A stretch of 64,000 bases of DNA from Leuctra nigra. Taxonomy: Eukaryota; Arthropoda; Insecta; Plecoptera; Leuctridae. The stretch covers positions 2,666,001 through 2,730,000 of the forward strand of contig OW203770.1 in assembly GCA_934045905.1 (NCBI GenBank), in the 5' to 3' direction. The position numbers and the translations under genes are program-made. This document shows positions 12,710-23,711 of this stretch, piece by piece; position 1 is the stretch's first letter; each line of letters begins with the position of its first letter. Under the pieces are notes generated by a model. The model did no database searches. It was given only the letters and a program-made list of their open reading frames with translations, and had not been told where the DNA came from.

Positions 12710-12845
12710 CATCTGTACAGTTAAGAGTCATACATTTATTGGTACATTTTTGATAGAATGGAGATCTATCACCGATTGATGCTTGGCAAATGCTTAAAAC
12801 TCCCAAGAGGAAAAGTGTTGAAAAAATCAATGAAGTCCCTCCCAT
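12710..12845 (-). CDS. PGAP3: PGAP3 (Per1-like GPI-remodelling factor), exon 1
   Basis: First coding exon of a minus-strand PGAP3 homologue. PGAP3 is a Golgi multipass membrane protein of the CREST superfamily that removes an acyl chain from GPI-anchored proteins during fatty-acid remodelling. I place the start at the ATG at 12845, which opens a clean hydrophobic signal peptide (MGGTSLIFSTLFLLG). A TTG further upstream is open but would put charged residues before it. The lumenal motif GDRSPFYQKC and the spaced cysteines that follow match the family N-terminus. The exon is 136 nt and ends in phase 1 at a GTGAGT donor (12709). Joining to the acceptor at 12627 keeps the frame and the family's Cys spacing. 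No TATA box or other clear promoter was identified upstream. Confidence 0.9.
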
Positions 12846-14140
12846 TCTTGCAACTAATTTCTTACACAATGCCGTTATAGTTGTAAAACTATCTTCGTTT
12901 ATGAATATGCATTATTCAATACTACTAATGAGTTAAATTACTTTCATGCTTGTGTCAAAAGAAGACAAAGTGGTCCTGTCAAAATAGAGACCGGCAAACA
13001 TAACCTAAACCTCTGTCAACCAATGAAAACTGTCGTACCTTTGGCCAATGAACAGCAGCTGTTTTCTTCACGGGTTTTCTTATCGACCGCGAAATTTCAA
13101 ACATTTTTGAAGGACTCGTATTTTCGATATACAGTGAGGGCTGTAAGCACAAAAATAGTGCAAAACGTGATACTAATTTTTCCGTTGGCAGTCTTATAGG
13201 AAATTTTCCTCTCTTTCATAATTTCGATATCCTCAAAAAATCGGACGGCCATTTTGAGCTCCGGGGCTGTCCAAATTGCCAAAAAAATTGTATTTCAGTT
13301 AAAATATAAAACTTGTGTCAATTTATTGTTCTTGTATAATAAACGATGGCGACATAGTTTTGAGTTCACTTTTTTTTTTTAAGATAGCATATTATTTTTA
13401 GTATGTGCAAGCAATAATTTTTTTCTAGCTATAGAGTACCTGCAATAGGCCTGGTTGCTAAGTAACACACCTCAATCTTGTTTATTTCACTGGTTCACAG
13501 GAACATTTTCAATACTTAAACATAAATGGTATCAAATAAAATAAGGAACATTTACCACGGAAGATATTGGTTATTTATTATTTTTATACTGAAATCATCT
13601 GTGAACCAGTGAGATTTTGGTCAACTGTGACATCTGTGACAACTGTGACATTGTACAGATATCGAAACCTTTAGGTCTTCACCCCCCCCCCCCCCTCTCC
13701 ATATGTGTCCCATATGACCCCCCTCCCCTACGGTCATTTGAAGTACCTACAGTCATAGCTTTATCAAAATATTGCGGGACTAGCCTTGGACTAGGAGAAC
13801 AATGCTAGTCCACCACTGAAGTCAAAGCCTAAACGGATATTAAATAAGGGTCCAGAAGCAGAAGCAGGTCGAAATTACTCTTATTTGATTTGAATTGAAG
13901 GATTGCAGATATGTTGTGCAAAGTGGGATTAATTTAATTTATTTGTAAATGTTGAAACTTTGAGATATTATATTACTAGTCTCCTCCAAATTAGATTTCA
14001 GAAAGCTCGAGATTGTAAATCGACAATTTTACAAATAGCAGTAAATTTAACAGCAGGTATCTAACAAAACGTTGGTAGGTAAATTTCCTAAGTACCAACA
14101 AGTCAATAATAATACGCAATATATTATATTCAAACACATT
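12846..14140. other. Intergenic, no gene seen
   Basis: Upstream flank of PGAP3. It contains an inverted pair around 13490-13615 (CACTGGTTCACAG and CTGTGAACCAGTG) that brackets about 115 bp and may be a small MITE, and a poly-C tract at 13681-13695. I see no convincing coding sequence. Confidence 0.5.
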
Positions 14141-14149
14141 TTCCAGGTA

Positions 14150-14490
14150 AATATTCATCAGAGATATGAGATTTATTATTTATTTATAGCTTTGGCACCC
14201 CTTCCTCCATAATTTCAAGTATTCATTAATCTCCATTCCATTGTGTCATTTTGTCAATCATAATAATTTCAATCATTCAATGTAAATATACCTATTAATG
14301 CTAGTTTAGACATATTCTATGTAACTTTTATATTCCCTGTATCTTCGCATTATCTCTAGTCTATGCATTAGGTATGTATCATGTAATGCAATAACCCATA
14401 ATGTCCCACCTTCTCAGGGCAAAACCATGTAAAAATGTACACATACCTAACCTGTAACTAAAAATAAAGATATTTATGTACTTATTTACA
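14150..14490 (+). mobile_element. LINE 3'-UTR-like fragment
   Basis: AT-rich DNA ends in AAAAATAAAGATATTTAT, the same end as the LINE tail at 57160-57190. It has no coding part here. It is probably a 5'-truncated non-LTR copy. Confidence 0.4.
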
Positions 14491-14768
14491 ATTACTTAAG
14501 TACTGTTAGCGTAATTGTAACTGTACGTTTTGTACGTTTAAAACTTCCATGGAGGTTTTCCACAGAAACCTACATTCTCATCATTCGAGCTGAAAAGCAA
14601 CTCGTTCAGTCGAGTAAATGAGGGTTGCGCACGCAAGTGCAAAGAGACAGGGTGACAGCATCGTCACCGGTAGTATGACAGTTCGTAGAAGCATTCTCTA
14701 CCTTCATTCCATTCTCCTCGGAGATCTCTAACCCTCATCAGTGCGTTGTGTCTAATGTCCGTCCGTCC

Positions 14769-14841
14769 GACCGGGTAGCTCAATTGGTAGAGCTCTCGCC
14801 CGGCAAGTGAGAGGTCCCGGGTTCGAGCCCCGGTTCGGTCG
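14769..14841 (+). tRNA. tRNA-like gene, anticodon GGC (Ala) by folding
   Basis: The 73 nt fold as a full cloverleaf: acceptor GACCGGG with TTCGGTC, D stem GCTC/GAGC, anticodon stem CTCGC/GTGAG, loop CCGGCAA, T arm CCGGG-TTCGAGC-CCCGG. Internal Pol III promoters are perfect: A box TAGCTCAATTGG and B box GGTTCGAGCCC. A T5 terminator follows at 14846. There is no intron and CCA is not encoded. Loop positions 34-36 read GGC, which would decode an Ala codon. Two oddities are C instead of U at position 33 and GGC itself, which most animals do not use for Ala (they use AGC). It also lacks the G3:U70 pair expected for AlaRS. It may be a diverged or mis-identified tRNA, or the head of a tRNA-derived element. 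Confidence 0.75.
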
Positions 14842-14845
14842 GATA

Positions 14846-14850
14846 TTTTT
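14846..14850 (+). terminator. Pol III terminator T5
   Basis: TTTTT four bases after the tRNA discriminator base. Confidence 0.7.
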
Positions 14851-14879
14851 CACAACGCACATTCCTTCCTCACAAGTCT

Positions 14880-15235
14880 GTAAATACTCAATCGATTGGA
14901 TAAAAAATGTGTAAAATATGAGATATGTTGGTCTTGATCACCATGGCAAATTTGAACTTCGGGTAATTTTGATTTTCGACCAATCCGAAGATTTTTAAAA
15001 TTTTAACCAATTGAAGGATTTGGCTGAAACTTTGTAAGATTTGAGAGAGTGTTAGCTGCAATGAAAGTTTCAAATTGATCGGACTAACCAAATGGAAGAT
15101 ACTTTTTTTTAACTTTGAACAAATCGATGGATTAACAAAAAAACATTGGGTCTGCAACGCCCAGAGATGGTCCGTACATGTGTGCAAAATTTCAGCTCGA
15201 TAGGGCACTATAGCCAATCCATCTCCCGCTTGCAT
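14880..15235 (-). repeat. DR-1 dispersed repeat, internal fragment
   Basis: It contains the DR-1 phrases TTGGCTGAAACTTTGTA, TTTCAAATTGATCGG and GTGCAAAATTTCAGCTCGAT, which are also found at 22450-22660 and 46000-46200. Both termini are missing. Confidence 0.7.
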
Positions 15236-15448
15236 GGCGCTACCCTCGGACAGGTCAACTCAAAACTAAAACACGCGAAACATTTTTGACAGGCATAAGA
15301 AGATGTACTTACTGTTTAGATATATCCATTTTTTAGAATCGTTAGATAAGGGCACATATCACGTGACTTTCAAACAAAATGCTACAAATGTCCACTTCGA
15401 TTCTTTTAATAAAATCACTTCTAAATCAACTTTGCCTGAAAATATTAA

Positions 15449-15843
15449 GAGGCAAACGGAAGCGAACGGGAATCGCACGGTTCGTCAGAGCGTTTTTTTG
15501 AAATTGTGTCTTCCCACTTTATAATTTAAAAAAATCACATAGTAACGACCCATTACAGCCTAAAAGACTAAATAATGCCGCACACTGGAGCTCATTATGA
15601 CCTCTGGTGCGACCTCAAAGTGTTAAATACGATATTTTTAATAAAATAATCGAAAATAATCGTATTTAACACTTTGAGGTCAGACCAGAGGTCATAATGA
15701 ACTCCAGTGTGCGGCATTATTTAGTCTATTAAGCTGTTATGGGTCGTTACTATCTGATTTTTTAAAATATTTAAGTGGGAAGACACAATTTCAAAAAAAC
15801 GCTCTGACGAACCGTGCGATTCCCGCTCGCTTCCGTTTGCCTC
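15449..15843. mobile_element. TTAA-flanked foldback element, copy 2
   Basis: 395 bp, same family as 10816-11209, with TTAA on both sides (15445 and 15844). The ends are GAGGCAAACGGAAGCGAACG and its complement. Confidence 0.92.
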
Positions 15844-15896
15844 TTAATAAGCTCCAGTATGCTGTGAATGCCCTTCATAATTCGTTTTAGATACCT

Positions 15897-15950
15897 CAAC
15901 ATGAATGATGTTAGGAGGTACTCGAGTACATCCTAACATCATTCATGTTG
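15897..15950. repeat. 54-bp near-perfect palindrome
   Basis: CAACATGAATGATGTTAGGA pairs with its exact complement at 15931-15950, and the centre GTACTCGAGTAC is itself palindromic. Only one opposed pair fails to match. It sits in family R, whose other copies (54985-55025, reverse at 39775-39815) carry just one arm. Confidence 0.9.
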
Positions 15951-16776
15951 GGAGAATACTTACCTATAGGTAACTATTTGTTTTGATCGGATGGAGAGAA
16001 TTAAAGTCACGTGATGTGCTTTGGCCTTAATAATAATAACATAACATTGTGAGCATAGATTGTGAAAATTGTGAGAATAAAGAAATAATTGTTCAACGTA
16101 CTTTCGTACACAATAGCATTTTCAGGTTGACTTCGTTTCTCAGTTAACTATCTTGACAATTGCACTTACCTATTTCTCTTATTTCAATTTTGACGTTTAT
16201 TCGATATTTTGTGGATAATTGTGACAATTACGTAAAATTGGCATAGTTATGACCTATCACCTGTTTTTTATTTATTGTGCTAATTACCATATTTATGAGA
16301 ACTCATTAGGATAATCTTTTTTATGACGTAATGTTTTAAAATATTGATAAAATCGAAAATACTAATTATTTTTCGGGAAACTTGATAAGGTAGCAAAAGT
16401 ATAAATACAGGAAAACTTTGAAATATTGATTAAATCGAATTCTAATTATTATTCGGGAAACTTGATAAGGTAGCTAAATTATAATTACCGGAAGTCTTTG
16501 AAATATTGATAATAAAGTTAATTACTTAACCCTCGTGATGATAAATAGTCTATCTGAAACCTTGATCAAATAGCACGTGAATTATACCGACCAATGTTTC
16601 CAAACTTTCTGCCGGGTGGCGCAAAACATCCCCATGTTTGAGAGGTTCCAACAGAACTTAAAAAGATAATGAGCTGAAACTTCCACACATTATAAAAATC
16701 AAATGCAAATTTAATATGTGCAATTTTCAGAAATTTTTGAATAATGAGAAAAAAAAGTTACAGACAATTTTGAATA

Positions 16777-16963
16777 GACCACATTTTTAATTATCTAGAT
16801 AGCTCTGCTTTTCAAAAAATTTCATATGCAGTACCGTGATCCTCATATCTATTAGTGTTTTTCAACAATGGATCATAACATGAATAGATATTATGATCAC
16901 GGTAGGTACTGCATATGAATTTTTTTGAAAAGCAGAGCTAACTAGATAATTTAAAATGTGGTC
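16777..16963. mobile_element. TA-flanked foldback MITE, copy 1
   Basis: 187 bp with long inverted arms (GACCACATTTTTAATTATCT and its complement) and TA on both sides. The middle repeats GATCACGGTA and GCATATGAA on each arm. A second copy is at 34266-34447. The TA duplication suggests Tc1/mariner-type mobilisation. Confidence 0.85.
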
Positions 16964-18293
16964 TATTAAGATGTTTGAAAAAAGTTTTTACCAGCGTTAT
17001 AAAACTAGAACAGAACTTTTACAGCACTGCAAACAAAAATAAAATATTCGTGCCTAGGTTTCACAGATTATGAAATTTTATTAAAATGGAAACATCGTTT
17101 ACGCATAGTCCACAAGGAAAATGGTGGACTAAACAGCACAAATTCACATAATTCCCACGAGGTACTTAAAGTGGTCCCACTGCTCCAGCCAAGGTGCTTA
17201 GAATTCGCCGTAATTCATACAAATCTCTGATGAAATAATGCCTCAAACAACAGCATAAAACAATTATATCTTACCGTGTGCTTCAATTATATGTTTTTAA
17301 TTGAAGTTCCAAATAAACTATCCCAAAATAATTCATATTTGTAGTGCAATGTTGCCAGATTTATGGTAAATTTTACACATTGTACACAGTTTCTTTCTTA
17401 TTTGGCCCGTGACCCCATATTTTCAAACGGCAGTCTTATTCTAAAAATTATTATCTTTAATTTGAGACTATTTTCAATAATTTGTCATTCCTCTTGCGGT
17501 TTTAGGAGCAATTTAAGGCCAATTTTCCAGGACGATTTCATGTCTCCCTGTGTTATCTTATGGGAAAAAGAAGATCTTTAATCAAGAATATCTAATTATA
17601 TGATACCGTAAGGGGCAAATATTTTTTGCTAGTTGTATGTAATATGGTTTCATTAATCTTTGGTGTGAATTACAGCAAATTCTCATTCCTCTGCCGAAAT
17701 GATGGAACCACTTTAAGTCAATCTGGTTTATTATGTTTTTCAACTGAAACTTCAATAATTTCTAAGTTTTGTCATATTCATCAAAAAAGTTTGAAACTTG
17801 CATATTTTAAAATTTTGATATGTTACCTAATATGGGTAAAAAATTCAGAGCCCTACCGTTAATAGTTTCGATGTAGTGACCTCTCAAACAGGGGGAATTT
17901 TTTCACCCTTCTAGTAAATAAGTTCCTAAAAGATAAGATGAATAGATTAGAATGCTCTTGGGACTCTAATCAATAGGTATCATGATATATTTGGAAAACG
18001 CTCAGTATTACGCGTTGATGAGCGAGCACTTATGCGTTGGCAACATCTCCAATCGATCACGATCCACTGAGCCACTCAATCAAAGATAACTATACTACTT
18101 ATTTCTGATTTTCGGTGCACCTTTTCAGTTTCCATACGTATTACATACAATCCTATGGAATACAATTAATTGAATAGCAGATAAATGAGCTTGAATTTTG
18201 GTACTTCGGATCCTTTGAAATTATCTCGAATTTAAAGTAATGTGTCATGCAGAATTACTAATATGCTATTACGTTTGAACCTCGAGGTAGGCA

Positions 18294-18858
18294 CAGGGAT
18301 GGGCAGTATCTCAGATACTAGTATCTGAGATACGTATCTTAAGATACAAAAGTATCTTAGTATCTGTATCTCAGATACTTTCTCACAGTATCTTAAAATG
18401 TTGTATCTCAGATACTTTTTCAAAGTATCTGGAGTATCTTGGATTTCTAAGATACAAGATACTTTTAAACGTGAATTTCGGAATTATATTTCCTTTCAGT
18501 ATTTCCCCATGTTGAACTTCCTGGCTAGTGGCTCTCTATTGAGTTGGTTTTTCTGAAATATGAGAAGAACAATGCAGGCAGGGGTGGGGTGACTTTTTGG
18601 AAAATCCCTACCTGGTTAGTGGTTTCCTTGCAACTCTGAGGGAGAAAAGAGTGGGGGTTGTTTTGACTTGTCTCAGGCAGGAAACCAAAGCACAGCAAAA
18701 GTATCTTGTATCTTTAGTATCTTAAGATACTTAAGTATCTTGTATCTTGAGATACTTTTTGTTAAAGTATCTTTGTATCTTGTATCTTAGATACTTTCTT
18801 GGGAGTATCTTGTATCTTGTATCTCAGATACTTTTTGGAAGTATCTTGCCCAACCCTG
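18294..18858. mobile_element. hAT-type MITE with GTATCTTAAGATAC arrays
   Basis: 565 bp. The ends are CAGGGATGGGCAGTATC and the complement of GTATCTTGCCCAACCCTG, and the 8-bp target duplication GGTAGGCA sits on both sides (18286 and 18859). Both facts fit hAT. The subterminal 170 bp on each side are degenerate tandem copies of the palindrome AAGTATCTTGTATCTTAAGATAC shortened in places. The core at 18480-18700 is unrelated. It has no transposase. A related element is at 49690. Confidence 0.92.
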
Positions 18859-19004
18859 GGTAGGCACTCTGATTCATTGCCGTCGTTCCGCTCATGCTCC
18901 AGTGTGAAGTTTCTTGGCATAATTGTCGATTAGTCACTGTTGAACAGTTACTGTTGTACTGTGTATTGAAATAGCCTTGGCTAAATAAATACTTCACAAA
19001 TTAA

Positions 19005-19599
19005 GGTAAGACTGTACGCCCTATACTGACAATGTTAATTTTGAGTTTGTTATGTACCTTTTTCTCAGGAAGTACTTGACCTACATCTTTGAAATTTTAA
19101 CCATGCATGGAGGTCTTATAGAGATCAATTTAAGTCCATTTTTGTTCAATTTGATGGTGTAATTCTCCTTTAATAATTTTTCAAGGTCAAATATTTTTAC
19201 ATTGTCAAAATTACAAAATTTTTCATTGCATTTTATTTTTTTAACAATAAATATCAATGGTATTGCGTTCAAAATGGACTCGTTTGTCCTAATTAGTGTG
19301 CTGAAGGTACAATAAAAATTTCAGTTCATTATCTCTAATGGATTCCAAAAAAAGGAACATAACCTTGAAAAATAATATAAAAGAGATAAACGCATTTGAA
19401 ATATACAGAACAAGTTGCCATTGCATTTACTAATGCAGGAGACTATTTTTCGACGAAAATATGGTAAAATAAAAATAATGTATTTAGAGTGTAACCACGG
19501 CAATACACTTTCACAAAACGATTTAAATATAATTAAACTAATTATTAAAATAATTAAAAAAATTATTCCCCAAATTTTATTTTTTAGTACAGTCTTACC
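19005..19599. mobile_element. TTAA-flanked element with short TIRs
   Basis: 595 bp. Terminal repeats GGTAAGACTGTAC (19005-19017) and its complement (19587-19599) are each bordered by TTAA. The inside is AT-rich with only short frames. It is a non-autonomous piggyBac-type candidate. Confidence 0.7.
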
Positions 19600-19619
19600 T
19601 TAAATTAAATTATAACAAA

Positions 19620-20248
19620 TACCGGGTGGCGCAAAAAAATCGACCTGTTTGAGAGGTCACCCCGACAGAACTATAAAAGATAAAGAGCTGAAACATTCAC
19701 ACGTTATAGAACAAATATGAAAATAATTTATGTGCAATTTTCAGAAATATTTGAGCAAAGAGAAAAAAGTTTTGAATTAAGACGTTGAAAAACAGTTTGC
19801 ACTAGCGTTGAAATAGCACGCGTATCAATTTAAACAAGAATCGGAAGTTTGTTAAAGAATCAGCTGTTTTGCACATAGATAAGTTTGCGTTTATGTCATA
19901 ATTTAACAGAAAAACATTTCATTGTATAGCAATTCTGTATCTTATTGAGACTCAGGTGGTTTCGAGAAGAGAAGTGAAAGGGGGGGAAGATAATTGTGGC
20001 TGCATTTCCTACAATGAATTGGAAATCGAACTCCGTTAATGTCTTTATACGAATGTTACATAAAATCACACATAGGTATGCTCACTTCAAACAAATTCAA
20101 GATAGATTCATATAGAATTATTAAGCATACATTTTTATTTATTTATAAAAAAAAAACATAAATGTACCTAAATCCTACAAAAACTCCAAATCAATACTTG
20201 AAACAACTAACAAGTCTGGTTTAATCTGTTCTTTCAGCAGTAACTTTA
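19620..20248. repeat. Family R fragment, then unassigned AT-rich DNA
   Basis: 19620-19810 matches 16610-16770 and 42660-42790 (GGTGGCGCAAAA, TTTGAGAGGTCAC, GTGCAATTTTCAGAAAT). I recognise nothing at 19811-20248. Confidence 0.65.
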
Positions 20249-20646
20249 ATCCCCATAAAAAACACTCCGTGTAAAAAAACAGCCAAGTCTCTTCAACTAA
20301 AAAAAATTATGATTACTAAAAAATTCTGCACTGAAAAGTAGTGATATCAAAAAATGGGCCAAGTCAAAACTTTATTTGAAAATCAAAAAATACTTGGCGC
20401 ATCGATTTTTTAGGGCATTTTAGGTATACTATATGTTTGTATATTTTATGTATATTTTATATCTGGCCTATACATCTAAGCTAATATACACGATGCGCCA
20501 AGTATTTTTTGATTTTCAAATAAAGTTTTGACTTGGCCCATTTTTTGATATCACTACTTTTCAGTGCAGAATTTTTTAGTATTCATATATTTTTTTAGTT
20601 GAAGAGACTTGGCTGTTTTTTTACACGGAGTGTTTTTTATGGGGAT
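20249..20646. mobile_element. Long foldback element
   Basis: 398 bp. Arms of roughly 160-190 nt pair with few mismatches, from ATCCCCATAAAAAACACTCC to its complement at the right end, through CTTGGCGCATCG on both sides of a ~90-bp loop. A transcript would be a long double-stranded hairpin. No target duplication is clear. Confidence 0.85.
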
Positions 20647-20679
20647 ATCACTCTTTTTTTTAGTTTATCCATAGAACTT

Positions 20680-21790
20680 GTGACGTCATATCGATTGAAC
20701 AATTACTAAATCCTTTAAAAAAAGTCGCCATTGACAATTTGGTTAACTAATGAAATTCTGCGTATGGTACTATATATTTGCTTTAAATGATCTTTCATGA
20801 AGAATAGCATTAAAGGTTTCATTCCTATCAGTCAACCGAGTTCCGAGATATTATGGCAACACTTCGGTTTTCAAAATGGCTGCTGAACTTACTGCACTGC
20901 CACATAGAATGTATATCTATAAATTATGTGTATCATTTTAAGCTTTCTGAATATGTATTTATTATATAGGAGGGGATTATAATAATTTTTTAAATTTGAA
21001 TGACGTCATTTCCGGTCTCATAAATAGGAAAATTCTAGTTTGACTGTTCCTATTCCATAGAGATGACCTTCCGAATCGTTTGGCGGTAGTTTCATACCGA
21101 TCAGTCAACCAATTTTCAAGATATGACGTTACTTTCGGTTTCAAAATGGCTGCTGAAATCACTGACCCCTTGAATTATAATTTAAACATGATTACATTTT
21201 ATTATAAGCTGTCTCAAATAGTATATTTATTGTATCAAAATGTAAATTTGTGAGATTTTTAAAAAGTGTGACGTCATTTCCGGTTTCGGTATGGGAAACT
21301 GCAAATATTATTAATGATAATACATAAAGTTGACCGTCTCAATTGTTTAGCGCTGGTTTCGTTCATATCTATTTAGCCGTTATTGAGATATGATGTCACT
21401 TCCGGTTTTAAAATGGCGGCTTCCGGTTGGTTTTATAATAAGTCAAATGAGATATCAAAAGTACATACGTTACAAAAATATCAAAATAATCGGATCAATC
21501 TTTGTTGCCGAAATGCCAATCGATGTATTTCAAATTTCATGACGTCATTTCCGGTTTGATTAACATAATGTATAGTCTTTTGCTACTGATAATCCATAAA
21601 GTTGACCGTCTGAATCGTTTGGCGCAAATTTCGTTCCGATCGGTCTAGCCGTTGACGAGATATGACGTCACTTCCGGTTTCAAAATGGCGGCACAAAAAA
21701 TTCATGGGGTAAAGGTTAAATCAGACGCCAAAAGTGCACACGTGGTAAAAATGTGAGATCAATCGGTTCAGCCGTTTAGGCTGTGGCCTG
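20680..21790. repeat. ~270-bp tandem repeats carrying TGACGTCA motifs
   Basis: Four diverged units share GACGTCATTTCCGG, CGATCGGTCAACCG-like text and GATATGACGTCACTTCCGG followed by TTTCAAAATGGC. The starts are near 20680, 20997, 21266 and 21537. A single related unit is at 29540-29790. The repeated TGACGTCA is the CRE consensus and CACTTCCGG an ETS-like site, which may be chance within a repeat. Confidence 0.8.
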
Positions 21791-21845
21791 TTTACCGGAT
21801 TTGAATTCCAGGAGACTACTACTACTGAGATTATTATTATTATTA

Positions 21846-22752
21846 CTAGGAAAACGCTCTGTATAACGCGTTGTTGAGCGAGCACGGACACGCGCAACAC
21901 CTCGAACCGAAAATATGTCGATCGACAATATCATTAAAAGCCAATAATTCTTGAAATTCGTCAGACTTGTAGGTATAAAAATCTCCAAATATTCCTAAAG
22001 TATTAGTCCCAATAGCCATGCAAAGTTTTAAGTTGATCGATTGAACCTTTATGATTAAAATGTTCCTTGTTAAAATTCCAAAATCATAGGATATATTTAA
22101 AAAAATATACCTGGGACCACTCATATGATAAAAGTGTGTGTACTTACACAATATTAGACGATCTGTTGAACGGTCATATCAGTTTCATACGTTTGAAAGT
22201 TTCTGCTCTAACTACCTTGGAACTATAAAGAGTCGAAGAAGCCGTGATCAACATTTTCGAGAAATTTGACAGATAACACGCAAAATGTCAGAAAAATGTC
22301 AATAACTTTTGGATTTAATCACAGATAAGTCTGAAAATTGTCAAAAATAAAGATAATATTGGTCCCAATGACCATGCAAAGTTTTAAGTTGATCGGTCGT
22401 ACGGTTCAAGTTTAAATTTCAAAAATCATATGAAAGATTTTTTTAAATTTTAACCAATAGGAGGATTTGGCTGAAACTTTGTATGATTGGTTAAAATGTT
22501 AGTGGTAATGACTTGTCAAAATTTCAAATTGATAAAACAACCCAATCGAAAGATATTTTTTTTAAAATTTGAACCAATCACGGGATCCCGTTCAAAAACG
22601 ATCCCAGGGACCGCATAGAGTACGTTAGTATGTGTACAAAATTTCAGATCGATTGCTTGAGCGGTTTGACCTGGGCCGCGGCCACAAAAAAAACAAACAC
22701 ACAGAGAAAGTGCCATAAGAGTACCGTGGTGACGCTCGCTACGCTCGCTCAA
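21846..22752 (+). repeat. DR-1 dispersed repeat, full-looking copy
   Basis: 907 bp from CTAGGAAAACGCTCTG to GACGCTCGCTACGCTCGCTC. A second long copy lies reversed at 45881-46760, and shorter pieces are at 14880, 26330, 30512 and 58720. The interior repeats the idea 'AGTTTTAAGTTGATCGATTG' three or four times, as if built from ~150-bp modules. It has no coding region. I cannot assign a superfamily. Confidence 0.8.
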
Positions 22753-23711
22753 TTATTAAATTTGAAAACCGCTCTAAAACACGGTTTTCTCAGCCCTCTA
22801 GCTCGAAAAGGGCGTAACCTATTGTTCCCAAATTTTGTATATTATGTTGTAGGGTGGGCCATAGCTCGAAATTGAGATATTTTCCAACAATGTGAGATTC
22901 CCCAATTTTAAGATCCAGTAGGCCGAAAATGCCACTTTGATGCCTACAGTAAAAGTGGGTTTGCTCCAGCCTTTATATGAGAGTGTGCGCGCGCCGTACG
23001 ACTTGGCTGGCGTAGAGCGACCGCTCCACTAGATCACGTGTAACTTTTTTCATATCAAACAAATATGTCTGAAACTTGCTCAAATTACATTTTGGTATGT
23101 TTTCTGAAATATGTACAAATTTCAGAATTCTATATACAGTCTCGATATAGTGACCTCTCAAACAGGGTGATTTTTGCGCAAAACTTTTTAGTTTTTTTAA
23201 TTAATAATTAATTATAATTAATCATTATAAATATTTACATAAGTGAATTTAAAACTAAAAAATTAACAATTCTACTGCAATCCATCACTTCAAACACCTC
23301 CTCCTCATATGTTCCCCCCCTGCAATACGTACGTAAACATTACCTTCAAAAATTATTTTATCTCAACCTTCATTGGATGTCATCCATCGGATCAGATTAG
23401 ATCTGTCGAAAAGAGTGACAGCTCACAAAACATTCGCCCACAGCTGGCAAATGCTGTTATTTGAGTTATTTCGATGTTTTTGGGTTTCTGGGTTTCTATC
23501 ATGTTTTGGATTTCTATCATCAGCTCCGCCATTTTTATTCTAATATTGATAATCAAAATTTGACCCCCACTACCCCCCCCCCCCCCCCCAAATAAGTAAA
23601 GATTTGATTTGATTTTATACGTTAATAAGCTAGTTTGAAATTTATACAGGTTTATCATCAATCCCCTAATTTTTAACCTAACTGACTGGACTGATAATAA
23701 TAACATACTAT
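22753..23711. other. Unassigned repeats, no gene
   Basis: 22790-22930 (GCCCTCTAGCTCG, GGTGGGCCATAGCTCGAAAT, CAGTAGGCCGAAAATGCCA) recurs at 29860-30005, 35850-35970 and 63560-63670. 22975-23040 recurs at 30365-30415. 23500-23700, including a poly-C tract at 23575-23589, recurs at 50980-51180. Confidence 0.65.

Larger units (their letters stand above)
15960..18990. repeat. Dispersed repeat family R, longest copy
   Basis: Several kb of AT-rich sequence recur in pieces: TCAATTTTGACGTTTATTCG, AAATATTGATAAAATCGAA, GGGTGGCGCAAAA and GAGAGGT here match 25110-25730, 41760-43610, 51300-51728 and 54097-54380. The right part (17976-18290, GGAAAACGCTCAGTATTACG) matches 43445-43608 and 45236-45500. I see no reverse transcriptase, transposase or long frame, so the class is unknown. 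It is interrupted by elements at 16777 and 18294. Confidence 0.75.
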
